NCBI GenBank assembly: GCA_947625225.1
Contig: CANQNQ010000008.1
Coordinates: 1-51,027, forward strand
Source of the DNA: an uncultured Clostridia bacterium
GTDB lineage: Bacteria; Bacillota; Clostridia; Christensenellales; CAG-917
Length of the DNA: 51,027 nt
Direction of reading: 5' to 3'
Shown: in pieces, positions 25,270-33,050 of the stretch
Numbering within the stretch: the stretch's first letter is position 1
How the letters are laid out: every line of letters begins with the position of its first letter
Position numbers and translations under genes: made by a program
The notes under the pieces: model-generated
What the model was told of the DNA's origin: nothing
Databases searched by the model: none
Seen by the model: the letters and a program-made list of their open reading frames with translations, nothing else

Positions 25270-26079
25270 ATGAAAAACAGCAATATGAAAAAAGTTATTG
25301 TTATTGCGCTGGCTCTTGCGCTTACGGCGTGCTGCCTGTTTGCGTTTGCGGCGTGCGACGTCAAGGACGGAAGATATTTCTTCGAGGACGGCACGCGCTT
25401 CAAGATAGACCCCAACAACCTCCGCGTTATGGGCATGGAGCTTGGCGACATCTTTGGTCTTGTGAGCAACTTGGCGCTCAACACCGATGAAACGTATTTC
25501 GAGTTCAACTCCGACGGCACCCTTCATGCGCAGCTGACCACCAAGGACGGTTTGATTGGCACGTTGCCGTCGCTGTTGAACAGCTTTGACGTAGATCTGG
25601 ATTCCATGCTTGGCTCTGTAGACCTCGCCGAAGGCCTTGCGACTTATGTGGAGCCCATGTTCCCCGGCTTCACCGCATATCTTGAGGCGGGCGACCTCGA
25701 ATCATCGCTTGCGCTGGTGGAGCGCTCCATTGGGCTTAACATCAAGGGACTTGACTACGAGGACGAGGGCATCAAGGAAGCCGTGAAGTACGTTGGCGAA
25801 AACAAGCGTCTGCCCGGCGACCTGCTTGACAAGATACCCGCCGACACTGTGCTACAGCTTACCTTGGACACCCACTACCTCATCCGCGACATCGTGGGCG
25901 AGGACGGCACGCCTTACACGGCGATATATCTGGGCAACGACGTTGCCAACCGCAACACCGCCACCAATCCCTTCTGCGTATTCACGCTTACAGAGAACGA
26001 GGCAGGCGTGATGAGCGCGGAGATGGTAATCGAGTTCCTCAACGTGAGACTCGGCATTGTTCAACAGCTTGCGGAGTGA
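25270..26079 (+). CDS. lipoprotein of unknown function
   Basis: The protein has 269 residues. A lipoprotein signal ends in FAAC (near residue 29). The mature part is acidic, without recognisable motifs, and alternates short strands (YFEFNSDGTLHAQLT) with helices. GAGGAGGG 7 nt upstream sets the ATG. The 17-nt gap to the SGNH lipoprotein implies one operon, so it may bind the enzyme or its substrate; that is inference. A strong hairpin follows at 26100. Confidence 0.75.
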   Translation: MKNSNMKKVIVIALALALTACCLFAFAACDVKDGRYFFEDGTRFKIDPNNLRVMGMELGDIFGLVSNLALNTDETYFEFNSDGTLHAQLTTKDGLIGTLPSLLNSFDVDLDSMLGSVDLAEGLATYVEPMFPGFTAYLEAGDLESSLALVERSIGLNIKGLDYEDEGIKEAVKYVGENKRLPGDLLDKIPADTVLQLTLDTHYLIRDIVGEDGTPYTAIYLGNDVANRNTATNPFCVFTLTENEAGVMSAEMVIEFLNVRLGIVQQLAE

Positions 26080-26099
26080 CAAACAGCATATGAAATTTG

Positions 26100-26125
26100 C
26101 GCGGACGCCTGTATTGGCGTCCGCG
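26100..26125 (+). terminator. hairpin after the lipoprotein operon
   Basis: CGCGGACGCC, loop TGTATT, GGCGTCCGCG. Only a weak T tract follows, so termination may be incomplete. Confidence 0.5.
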
Positions 26126-26136
26126 TGTTAAAATGG

Positions 26137-26168
26137 GCAAAAATTGCACATGTATTGCAAAATTTTTA
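26137..26168 (+). repeat. dispersed intergenic repeat, copy 3 of 11 (divergent)
   Basis: Core ATTGCACATGTATTGCAAA followed by TTTTT. It lies in the gap before the Nudix gene. Confidence 0.45.
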
Positions 26169-26195
26169 TATATTTGGCATCAAAGCGAGGGCAAT

Positions 26196-26744
26196 ATGAA
26201 GGAAAATTTGTATGAAAATTGCGTGCAGTCGCGCACGATCTATAAGGGCAGAGTGGTCACTCTCAAGGTGGACGACGTCGCGCTTGATGACGGCACGCTC
26301 ACAAAGAGGGAGTACGTCTGCCACCGCGGCGGCGCGGCAATACTCGCCGTTGACGACGAGGACTGCGCGTACCTTGTAAGGCAGTACCGCTATCCCTACG
26401 GCGAGGTGGTGTTGGAGATACCCGCAGGCAAGCTGGAAGAGGGCGAGGAGCCTTATTGCACGGCGCTGAGAGAGCTGTCCGAGGAGACGGGACTTGTCGC
26501 GGACGAGCTTACGCCAATGGGCGTCGTATATCCCACCCCCGGCTATACCAACGAGAAACTGTACATATATCTCGCAACTAAGTTTTGCCGCGCGGCGGCG
26601 CATCCCGACGCGGACGAAAGACTGTGCCTCGTGCGCGTCAAGTTTGACGAGGCGCTCGCGATGGTGCGCTCGGGAGAGATAAAGGACGCAAAGACCTGCT
26701 ACGCCATACTTAACTATGCGTTGGACAGGGCGGGCAAAGTTTGA
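26196..26744 (+). CDS. Nudix hydrolase, ADP-ribose pyrophosphatase type
   Basis: The protein has 182 residues. The Nudix box runs from GKLEEGEEP through ALRELSEETGLV (about residues 77-100) with all the metal-binding glutamates. EIPAGKLE just before it, and a Pro-containing segment VVYPTPGYTNE about 16 residues after it, are typical of ADP-ribose pyrophosphatases (NudF/YqkG). It hydrolyses ADP-ribose to AMP and ribose 5-phosphate. GAGGG precedes the ATG. It is closed by a strong terminator. Confidence 0.9.
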   Translation: MKENLYENCVQSRTIYKGRVVTLKVDDVALDDGTLTKREYVCHRGGAAILAVDDEDCAYLVRQYRYPYGEVVLEIPAGKLEEGEEPYCTALRELSEETGLVADELTPMGVVYPTPGYTNEKLYIYLATKFCRAAAHPDADERLCLVRVKFDEALAMVRSGEIKDAKTCYAILNYALDRAGKV

Positions 26745-26768
26745 AAAAACGGCACTTGGGGTAAAAAA

Positions 26769-26803
26769 AGCAGGACGGCAGATATACCGTCCTGCTTTTT
26801 TTT
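26769..26803. terminator. bidirectional terminator between the Nudix and membrane-protein genes
   Basis: AGCAGGACGG, 8-nt loop, CCGTCCTGCT, then seven T; the opposite strand also has a T run from the upstream A tract. Confidence 0.92.
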
Positions 26804-26810
26804 GCCGTAA

Positions 26811-27188
26811 TCAGTTGTTTTCCTCTTCGCTCTTCTCCTCTTCGGGAGCTTCCACGGCGGGAGCTTCCTCCTGAGCTGCGCTCTTTGCGGGCTCCGCCTT
26901 CTCTTCGGACTTGAACAGATTCTCCGTCATCTCTTCGAGGCCGAGGTCGTCCAGCCAATAGATCTTGTCCTTGATCAGCAGGCAGACGAGGTCGATGAGG
27001 AACACGATCCATCCGCCGAACAGACCCAGCACCACCGCCAATATCATGCCGACCATGTTGTCCTTAAGTGCGCTTTGGCAAAAACGAGCGAGATTGTTGG
27101 GAACGTCCCACAGCAAGCAGAGCACCGCCTTGACGACCTTGCTCTGCTGATTGAACCATTTAAGATAGTTGGTTGCAAAATCTTTCAT
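26811..27188 (-). CDS. small membrane protein with an acidic tail
   Basis: The protein has 125 residues. Two hydrophobic segments lie at about 18-35 and 46-72, followed by KDKIYWLDD and a strongly acidic, Ala/Pro/Glu-rich tail (about 90-125). No family recognised with confidence; similar two-span proteins of unknown role occur in Clostridia. GGAGG precedes the ATG at 27188, and a consensus-like promoter lies at 27223-27251. It is transcribed alone. Confidence 0.7.
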   Translation of the reverse strand: MKDFATNYLKWFNQQSKVVKAVLCLLWDVPNNLARFCQSALKDNMVGMILAVVLGLFGGWIVFLIDLVCLLIKDKIYWLDDLGLEEMTENLFKSEEKAEPAKSAAQEEAPAVEAPEEEKSEEENN

Positions 27189-27222
27189 ATTGTTGCCTCC
27201 ATATTGTATTTAGTTTGTACAA

Positions 27223-27251
27223 ATTATAGTGCTTTAATTTGCACTAGTCAA
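27223..27251 (-). promoter_or_regulatory. sigma-A promoter of the small membrane protein
   Basis: On the minus strand TTGACT, 17 bp, TATAAT. Confidence 0.75.
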
Positions 27252-27363
27252 CAAAATATTGTGATTTTTACGTTTTTGTTTCCCAAAAAATTTACATTTG
27301 TCCGATTTTTGCCAAAACATCGCTCCGCGCTGCTTTAACAAAATATTTTAGGCGCATATATCC

Positions 27364-27392
27364 TTTACAAAGTCCGCCGTTTTTTCTATAAT
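27364..27392 (+). promoter_or_regulatory. sigma-A promoter of fhs
   Basis: TTTACA, 17 bp, TATAAT, 45 bp before the ATG. Confidence 0.7.
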
Positions 27393-27437
27393 AGTGTCAA
27401 GCGCAATCGCATGCGCAAAAAAAATTTCGGAGAAACT

Positions 27438-29111
27438 ATGAAAACAGACATCCAGATCGCACAGGAATGTAAAATGCAACCCATCTCCGCCATCGCCGAG
27501 GCTTGCGGCATAGAGGCGCAGTACGTCGAGCAGTACGGCAACTTCAAGGCAAAGCTCGATTACGCCTCCCTCATGAAAAAGGCGGCGGGCAGGCAGGGCA
27601 AGCTGATACTTGTCACAGCCATCACTCCCACCCCTGCGGGCGAGGGTAAGACGACTACAACGATAGGCCTTGCGGACGGACTTCGCCGCATAGGCAAGCG
27701 CACCGTCGTCGCGCTCAGAGAGCCCAGTCTCGGTCCCGTGTTCGGCGTAAAGGGCGGCGCGGCAGGCGGCGGCTACGCTCAAGTGGTGCCCATGGAGGAC
27801 ATCAACCTGCACTTCACGGGCGACTTCCATGCGATAGGGGCTGCAAACAACCTGCTTGCGGCAATGCTGGACAACCACATCCATCAGGGCAACGAGCTGG
27901 GCATCGACATCGAGCGCATCACCTGGAAGCGCTGCGTGGATATGAACGACCGTCAGCTGCGCTTTGTGCGCGACGGTTTGGGCGGCAAGGCGAACGGCGT
28001 GCCCCGCGACGACGGCTTTGATATAACCGTCGCAAGCGAGATCATGGCGGTGCTGTGCCTGTCCACATCCATAAGTGACCTCAAGGCGAGGCTGGCAAGG
28101 ATAATTGTGGGATACAACATGCAGGGCGAACCCGTGACAGCCGGCGACCTCAAGGCGGCGGGCGCAATGGCGGCTCTGTTGAAGGACGCCCTCAAGCCCA
28201 ATCTGGTGCAGACGCTGGAGGGCACTCCCGCGCTGGTGCATGGCGGACCCTTTGCAAATATAGCGCACGGATGCAACTCCGTCATCGCAACAAAGCTGGC
28301 GCTTGCGCTTGGCGACTATGCGGTCACAGAGGCAGGCTTCGGCGCGGATCTGGGCGCGGAAAAGTTTTTGGACATAAAGTGCAGGCTTGCCTCGCTTTCT
28401 CCGGCAGCAGTGGTGGTAGTCGCCACCGTCAGAGCGCTGAAAATGCATGGTGGGGTGCCAAAAACCGAACTTGGGACGGAAAATATCGAGGCGCTTGAGA
28501 AGGGTATACCCAACCTGCTGCGCCACGTGTCCAACATAAAGAACGTGTACGGCTTGCCCTGCGTGGTGGCGGTCAACCGCTTCCCGACGGACACCGACAA
28601 GGAGATAGACTTCATCATCGCAAAGTGCCGCGAGCTTGGCGTCAACACCGTGCTGTCCACCGTTTGGGCGGAGGGCGGCAAGGGTGGCGAGGCTCTGGCA
28701 AGAGAGGTAGTGCGCCTCACTGAGGAGGAAACGCCTTCCTTCCGCTTCTCCTATCCGCTGGCTATGAGCATAGCGCAAAAGATAGAGGCGGTGGTCACAA
28801 AGGTGTATGGCGGCAGGGGGATAATCCTTACCGACGAAGCGCGCGAGCAGATCGACAAACTCACCGCACTTGGCTACGGCGGCCTGCCCGTATGCATCGC
28901 AAAGACCCAGTACAGCTTCAGCGACGACGCCACAAAGCTTGGCGCTCCCACCGATTTTGACGTGACCGTGCGCAGCGTAAAGGTCAGCGCGGGCGCGGGC
29001 TTCATAGTGGTTTTGACGGGCAACATCCTCACCATGCCGGGACTTCCCAAACGCCCCGCCGCGGAAAATATTGACGTCGACGAAGAGGGCAGGATAACTG
29101 GTCTGTTCTGA
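27438..29111 (+). CDS. fhs: formate-tetrahydrofolate ligase
   Basis: The protein has 557 residues, the family length. It makes 10-formyl-THF from formate, THF and ATP, feeding purine synthesis and, in acetogens, the methyl branch of the Wood-Ljungdahl pathway. The ATP-binding loop [13 protein letters not shown] lies near residues 64-76, followed by [27 protein letters not shown] follows near residue 130 and PGLPKRPAA near the C-terminus. CGGAG lies 6 nt before the ATG at 27438; an in-frame start at 27411 precedes that site. It is monocistronic, so the window does not show whether it serves acetogenesis. Confidence 0.97.
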   Translation: MKTDIQIAQECKMQPISAIAEACGIEAQYVEQYGNFKAKLDYASLMKKAAGRQGKLILVTAITPTPAGEGKTTTTIGLADGLRRIGKRTVVALREPSLGPVFGVKGGAAGGGYAQVVPMEDINLHFTGDFHAIGAANNLLAAMLDNHIHQGNELGIDIERITWKRCVDMNDRQLRFVRDGLGGKANGVPRDDGFDITVASEIMAVLCLSTSISDLKARLARIIVGYNMQGEPVTAGDLKAAGAMAALLKDALKPNLVQTLEGTPALVHGGPFANIAHGCNSVIATKLALALGDYAVTEAGFGADLGAEKFLDIKCRLASLSPAAVVVVATVRALKMHGGVPKTELGTENIEALEKGIPNLLRHVSNIKNVYGLPCVVAVNRFPTDTDKEIDFIIAKCRELGVNTVLSTVWAEGGKGGEALAREVVRLTEEETPSFRFSYPLAMSIAQKIEAVVTKVYGGRGIILTDEAREQIDKLTALGYGGLPVCIAKTQYSFSDDATKLGAPTDFDVTVRSVKVSAGAGFIVVLTGNILTMPGLPKRPAAENIDVDEEGRITGLF

Positions 29112-29133
29112 GCAAATTTATCTTGAAAAACGT

Positions 29134-29166
29134 AAAAAATCCACTCGAAAAGCGAGTGGATTTTTT
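29134..29166. terminator. bidirectional terminator after fhs
   Basis: AAAAAATCCACTCG, 5-nt loop, CGAGTGGATTTTTT. Confidence 0.92.
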
Positions 29167-29189
29167 GTAGATTTGAAAGCCGTCATTTT

Positions 29190-29218
29190 GCGCAATGCGC
29201 ACCTGTATTGAGTTTTTT
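29190..29218 (+). repeat. dispersed intergenic repeat, copy 4 of 11
   Basis: Core GCGCACCTGTATTGAG followed by TTTTTT. It ends 7 nt from the stop codon of the minus-strand ATPase gene. Confidence 0.7.
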
Positions 29219-29225
29219 GAGGCGT

Positions 29226-31148
29226 TTAATCTTTCTTTTTGTCGTATTTTGTGTTGACGCGCATCGCGTTGAGTATGGCTAGCACCGCCACTCCCACGTC
29301 GCCGAAAACCGCTATCCACATGTTGGTGAGCCCAAGCGCGCTCAGCACAAGTATGGCGACTTTTACAATTAGCGAGAATGCGATGTTTTGGGTGACGACC
29401 GCCATCGTCTTTTTGGCAATGCGCTTGGCAAGGGGCAGGGTTTTTAGGTCGTCTTGCATAAGCACGATATCCGACGCCTCTATCGCCGCGTCGCTGCCTA
29501 TGCCGCCCATGGCGACGCCTATGTCCGAGCGCATAAGCACGGGCGCGTCGTTGATGCCGTCGCCCACAAAGCACAGCTTGTCGCGGGGACTCTTGTCGCG
29601 CAGCAGCTCCTCTACGGCGGATACCTTGTCCGCGGGCAGCAGGGAAGCCTTGAAGCGGCTTATACCCGTTGCGGAAGCTATGTGCGCGGCGACTTCGGGG
29701 CTGTCGCCAGTCAGCATGACGGTCTGCGCGCCCATTGCGTTCAGCTGACCTATCACGTCCGCCGCGGCAGGTTTGAGCGCGTCCTCTATGACTATGCAGC
29801 CGACCGCGACGCCGTTTTTTGCGACATAGACGACGGTGCCCGTGGCGTCTACTTGCTCCGCGCGTACGCCGTGTGCGCTCATCAGTTTTATGTTGCCGCA
29901 CAGTATCTCGTCCTCTCCGCGGCGCGCGATGACGCCCATACCCGCCTCGTTGGTAAGCGTGTAGCCGTCCTCCGCCTCGTCGCAACAGGAAAGTATGGAG
30001 CGGGCGATGGGATGCGATGAGTCCCTCTCTGCGGTGGCGGCAAGGCGCAATATTTGCTGTCGCCTCTCCTCGGGCAGCACGCTTGTAACCTCGAAGTTGC
30101 CCTTTGTAAGCGTGCCAGTCTTGTCAAACACAAATATATTCGCTTTTTCAAACTGCTCCAGATAGCTCGAGCCCTTTATCAGTATGCCGTACCTAGACGC
30201 GGCGCCAATCCCCGCAAAGAAGGACAGGGGGATGGATATCACCAACGCACAGGGGCAGGATACCACCAAAAAGCTGAGCGCACGATACACCCACTGCGCC
30301 CATTCGCCCGTGACCGCGCCGGGGATCACAGCCAGCGCCAAAGCGGCAAAAACGACAATTGGGGTGTAATATTTTGCAAATTTGGTTATGAAGTTTTCCG
30401 TATGGGACTTCTTTTCGGAGGCGTTTTCCACAAGGTCCAGAATCTTTGACACCGTAGACTCGCCGTACGCCTTTTCCACCTTCAACGTCAGGGTGGAGGT
30501 CAGATTTACCGTGCCGCTGAGCACGCTGTCGCCCACACCCACCTCACGCGGCAGGGATTCGCCCGTCAGCGCCTTTGCGTCAAGGGTGGAAGCGCCGCTT
30601 ACGCACACGCCGTCAAGAGGCACCTTCTCGCCGGGATAGACAACTATAAGCTCGTCCACCTCGACCTCGTCGGGGGATACGCCGATCGCCTCGCCATCGC
30701 GCAGGACGTTGGCGCTGTCGGGGCGGATGTCCATCAGCGCGGAGATGTCCTTGCGGGACTTGCCCACCGCGTAATGTTGGAAAAATTCGCCTATCTGATA
30801 GAACAGCAGCACCGCGCACGCTTCGTCGAAGCCCTCTATACTGAGCCCCGCGACCCCGCGATATATCGCCAGCGCAAATGCGCCCAGAGTTGCGACGCAC
30901 ATGAGGAAATTTTCGTCAAACACCTGCCCGTGCGCAATGTTTTTCGCCGCGCGCGCCAGCACGTCGTAGCCTATGGCGACGTATATTGCCAAATACAGCC
31001 CAAACGGCAACAGCCACCCGTAGCGCCCGCCCGCCGAGGCGGCAAGGTCGATGGCCTTGTCCACGGCAAACACGACTATAAACGCTGCAAGCGTGACAAG
31101 TATGCGTACAAGCTGCTTTTTCTGTTTTTTGGAAAGATATTCTTTCAT
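29226..31148 (-). CDS. Zn/Cd-type heavy-metal P1B ATPase
   Basis: The protein has 640 residues. It has no N-terminal metal-binding domain; that is encoded separately just upstream. Membrane helices fill the N-terminal third. The actuator TGES is near residue 201, the ion-site CPC is in VVSCPCAL near residue 303, the phosphorylation motif is DKTGTLTKG near residue 349, SHPIA follows and the hinge is GDGINDAP near residue 541. CPC fits soft-metal exporters; with the ArsR partner, Zn(II)/Cd(II)/Pb(II) export is most likely. The start lacks a clear Shine-Dalgarno; the 19-nt gap after the HMA gene suggests reinitiation. Confidence 0.92.
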   Translation of the reverse strand: MKEYLSKKQKKQLVRILVTLAAFIVVFAVDKAIDLAASAGGRYGWLLPFGLYLAIYVAIGYDVLARAAKNIAHGQVFDENFLMCVATLGAFALAIYRGVAGLSIEGFDEACAVLLFYQIGEFFQHYAVGKSRKDISALMDIRPDSANVLRDGEAIGVSPDEVEVDELIVVYPGEKVPLDGVCVSGASTLDAKALTGESLPREVGVGDSVLSGTVNLTSTLTLKVEKAYGESTVSKILDLVENASEKKSHTENFITKFAKYYTPIVVFAALALAVIPGAVTGEWAQWVYRALSFLVVSCPCALVISIPLSFFAGIGAASRYGILIKGSSYLEQFEKANIFVFDKTGTLTKGNFEVTSVLPEERRQQILRLAATAERDSSHPIARSILSCCDEAEDGYTLTNEAGMGVIARRGEDEILCGNIKLMSAHGVRAEQVDATGTVVYVAKNGVAVGCIVIEDALKPAAADVIGQLNAMGAQTVMLTGDSPEVAAHIASATGISRFKASLLPADKVSAVEELLRDKSPRDKLCFVGDGINDAPVLMRSDIGVAMGGIGSDAAIEASDIVLMQDDLKTLPLAKRIAKKTMAVVTQNIAFSLIVKVAILVLSALGLTNMWIAVFGDVGVAVLAILNAMRVNTKYDKKKD

Positions 31149-31167
31149 ATTATAAAGGGCAGGGGAG

Positions 31168-31386
31168 TCACATCACTATGCTGCAGTCCGGCTCTATGCG
31201 CTTGCACACCTTCGCCGCCTCGCGCACTACTCTGTCCATATCCTCCTCGTTCGCCTCAATGGTAAGTCGCTGAGCCATAAAACTGACCGTTGCGCCCTGC
31301 ACGCCCTCTATTTGGCGTATGCAACGCTCCATTTTTGCGGCGCAGTTGGCGCAGTCCAGATCCTCAAGTTTGTAAACCTTTTTCAT
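31168..31386 (-). CDS. free-standing HMA metal-binding protein
   Basis: The protein has 72 residues: one ferredoxin-like HMA domain with the metal motif LDCANCAAKME (Cys12 and Cys15). It is probably a metal chaperone or detached N-domain for the ATPase encoded 19 nt downstream. AGGTG precedes the ATG. An operator-like inverted repeat lies upstream at 31418-31433. Confidence 0.9.
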   Translation of the reverse strand: MKKVYKLEDLDCANCAAKMERCIRQIEGVQGATVSFMAQRLTIEANEEDMDRVVREAAKVCKRIEPDCSIVM

Positions 31387-31417
31387 TATGTCACCTCAAT
31401 GTTGATTGATTATTTTG

Positions 31418-31433
31418 TTGAACAAGCGTTCAA
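31418..31433. promoter_or_regulatory. ArsR-type operator upstream of the HMA-ATPase genes
   Basis: TTGAACAAGCGTTCAA, a perfect inverted repeat (TTGAAC/GTTCAA). It matches 13 of 16 positions of the site in front of arsR. Confidence 0.65.
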
Positions 31434-31450
31434 TCGTTTTCCTTTTATTT

Positions 31451-31468
31451 GGGGACGCTTTCGTCCCC
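31451..31468. other. strong hairpin between arsR and the HMA gene
   Basis: GGGGACG, 4-nt loop, CGTCCCC. It has no T run on the transcribed side, so it may be a processing or stabilising hairpin rather than a terminator. Confidence 0.4.
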
Positions 31469-31500
31469 GTATATACCTATGGTTTATGCGGCAATTTGTT

Positions 31501-31550
31501 GCAAAATGCGTACCTGTATTGAGTTTTTTTTTGTGCAAAAACTCAATACA
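31501..31550. repeat. dispersed intergenic repeat, copy 5 of 11 (two-armed)
   Basis: TGTATTGAGTTTTT (31515-31528) and AAAAACTCAATACA (31537-31550) are perfect 14-bp inverted arms with an 8-nt loop. The right arm ends 6 nt from the arsR stop codon. Confidence 0.75.
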
Positions 31551-31556
31551 TATGGA

Positions 31557-31889
31557 TCATTCCTCGTTGATGTGGGTAAGCCCACATTCGATGATCTGCA
31601 TCACGTGATTGTCGTCAAGACAGTACTTTACCTCTTTGCCCAGTTTGCTGCCTTTCACAAGCTTTGCATTGCGCAAAACTCGCAGTTGATGGGATACGGC
31701 GGAGGTGCTCATCTCAAGTATATCCGCCAACTCGTACACATACAGGTCGCGCACCGCGAGGCAGCTCATTATCTTTGCGCGGGTAGGGTCGCCAAACACC
31801 TTGAACAGCTCCGCCAAAGCATACAGCGTGTCGTCAGCGGGCAGCTTGCCGCGCACATGCTCGATCAAAGTCTTGTCGTCGTCGCACAT
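31557..31889 (-). CDS. ArsR/SmtB-family metal-sensing repressor
   Basis: The protein has 110 residues. A winged helix-turn-helix is visible, with VFGDPTRAKIMSCL and the recognition helix STSAVSHQLRVLRNA. The alpha-5 metal site is intact: Asp and His in DDNHV, His and Glu in THINEE, as in SmtB/CzrA zinc sensors. The alpha-3 cysteines of CadC-type sensors (ELCVCDL) are replaced by DLYVYEL, so zinc rather than cadmium or lead is the likely signal. The start is the ATG at 31889 with AAGGAG upstream. It likely represses itself and the HMA-ATPase genes. Confidence 0.92.
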   Translation of the reverse strand: MCDDDKTLIEHVRGKLPADDTLYALAELFKVFGDPTRAKIMSCLAVRDLYVYELADILEMSTSAVSHQLRVLRNAKLVKGSKLGKEVKYCLDDNHVMQIIECGLTHINEE

Positions 31890-31912
31890 AATTGTTCTCC
31901 TTTTCGGATTAT

Positions 31913-31936
31913 TTGAACAACTTTTCAAATGTTCAA
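31913..31936. promoter_or_regulatory. ArsR-type operator in front of arsR
   Basis: TTGAACAACTTTTCAA then ATGTTCAA: an inverted repeat TTGAACA/TGTTCAA that begins 5 nt after the -10 box, covering the predicted transcription start. Confidence 0.7.
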
Positions 31937-31940
31937 CCAT

Positions 31941-31969
31941 ATTATAATGCCCGCATATGCGCTTGTCAA
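31941..31969 (-). promoter_or_regulatory. consensus sigma-A promoter of arsR
   Basis: On the minus strand TTGACA, 17 bp, TATAAT, a perfect consensus. It is kept in check, presumably, by the adjacent operator. Confidence 0.85.
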
Positions 31970-32001
31970 GCATAAATTTCGTTATTTTGCAAAATTTTGC
32001 A

Positions 32002-32030
32002 TTGACGGACAGGGCAGGGCGTTACATAAT
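32002..32030 (+). promoter_or_regulatory. promoter of the flavodoxin-family gene
   Basis: TTGACG, 17 bp, CATAAT. Confidence 0.5.
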
Positions 32031-32060
32031 TATAGTGTAACTTGAAATTCGGAGGTATGT

Positions 32061-32684
32061 ATGAAAGTTTTGTTGCTCAACGGAAGCTGCCGCCCCGGCG
32101 GCTGTACATATACGGCGCTTGCCGCCGTCGCCGATACGCTCAAAGCTGAGGGCGTTGACAGCGAGATATTCCAGATAGGCGCGCTGCCCATACGCGACTG
32201 CATAGGCTGTGGCGGCTGCGCGGGCAAGGGCAAGTGCATATTTGACGACGACCTTGTAAACGTATTTATCGCCAAGGCGGCGGAGGCGGACGCGTTCGTG
32301 TTTGGCGCACCCGTCTACTTTGCGCACCCGGACGGCAGGATACAGTGCCTGCTGGACAGGGCGTTCTATGCGGGCAGAAGCAGTTTTGAGTTTAAGCCCT
32401 GCGCCGTCGTTACGTCCGCAAGGAGGGCGGGGACGACGGCTTCGCTGGACGTGCTTGCCAAGTATCCCACCATTGCGCAGATGCCGCTTATATCCTCGTC
32501 CTATTGGAACATGGTGCACGGCAGCGCTCCCGACGACGTGCTCAAGGATGAGGAGGGCATGCAGACCATGCGCAACCTCGCGCGCAATATGGCGTACTTC
32601 CTCAAATGCGTTCAGGCAGGCAAAGAGGCGGGCGTACAGCTGCCCGCAAGCGAACACGGCGCGCGCACAAACTTCATAAGATAG
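32061..32684 (+). CDS. flavodoxin-family NAD(P)H-dependent FMN reductase
   Basis: The protein has 207 residues. The FMN-binding loop NGSCRPGGCTYTAL (about residues 6-19) is followed by the Cys-rich segment CIGCGGCAGKGKC near residue 49. FGAPVYFAHPDG lies near residue 80. This is the iron-sulfur-flavoprotein/NADPH-dependent FMN reductase branch; the Cys cluster could bind Fe-S or be redox-active. CGGAGGT precedes the ATG. It is transcribed alone, next to but divergent from arsR; no link to metal stress is proven. Confidence 0.85.
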   Translation: MKVLLLNGSCRPGGCTYTALAAVADTLKAEGVDSEIFQIGALPIRDCIGCGGCAGKGKCIFDDDLVNVFIAKAAEADAFVFGAPVYFAHPDGRIQCLLDRAFYAGRSSFEFKPCAVVTSARRAGTTASLDVLAKYPTIAQMPLISSSYWNMVHGSAPDDVLKDEEGMQTMRNLARNMAYFLKCVQAGKEAGVQLPASEHGARTNFIR

Positions 32685-32706
32685 CGCGCTACACGAGGTT
32701 TACCGT

Positions 32707-32738
32707 GCAAAAACGCGCATATCAACATCCGTTTTTGC
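32707..32738 (+). terminator. hairpin after the flavoprotein gene
   Basis: GCAAAAACG and CGTTTTTGC pair around a 14-nt loop, 22 nt after the stop codon. Confidence 0.45.
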
Positions 32739-32773
32739 GGTATAACTTGATTTTCACAAAGTGTGTTGCGGTG

Positions 32774-32828
32774 AGCCCTCGCCGCGCAAATATATGTCCG
32801 CGTAAACATTTGCGCGGGCTTTTGCTTT
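32774..32828 (+). terminator. two-part hairpin with T-rich tail in a 366-bp gap
   Basis: AGCCC (32774) pairs with GGGCT, and CGCGCAAAT (32783) with ATTTGCGCG (32808), then TTTTGCTTTT. It looks like a terminator, or the end of an attenuator upstream of the symporter. The rest of the gap (32829-33050) is AT-rich and holds the symporter promoter. Confidence 0.5.
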
Positions 32829-32954
32829 TAAGGCGAAAAATTTTTTTTGTCAAACAAATGGCTGATAAATGGCAAGAAGGGCGGTTTTTTGCGGGTAACA
32901 TGCGGATTTTTTCGGATTTTTGCGGAATAAATTAAAAAATAATTAAAATTAGTA

Positions 32955-32982
32955 TTGATTATTTGTTTACAATTGATATAAT
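32955..32982 (+). promoter_or_regulatory. promoter of the GPH symporter
   Basis: TTGATT, 16 bp, TATAAT. Confidence 0.5.
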
Positions 32983-33050
32983 ATTAGTTAGAAGTCCATT
33001 CTCTGTGCGCGCATACGTATATGGAAGGACAATAAAAATGGGGAGTGGTT

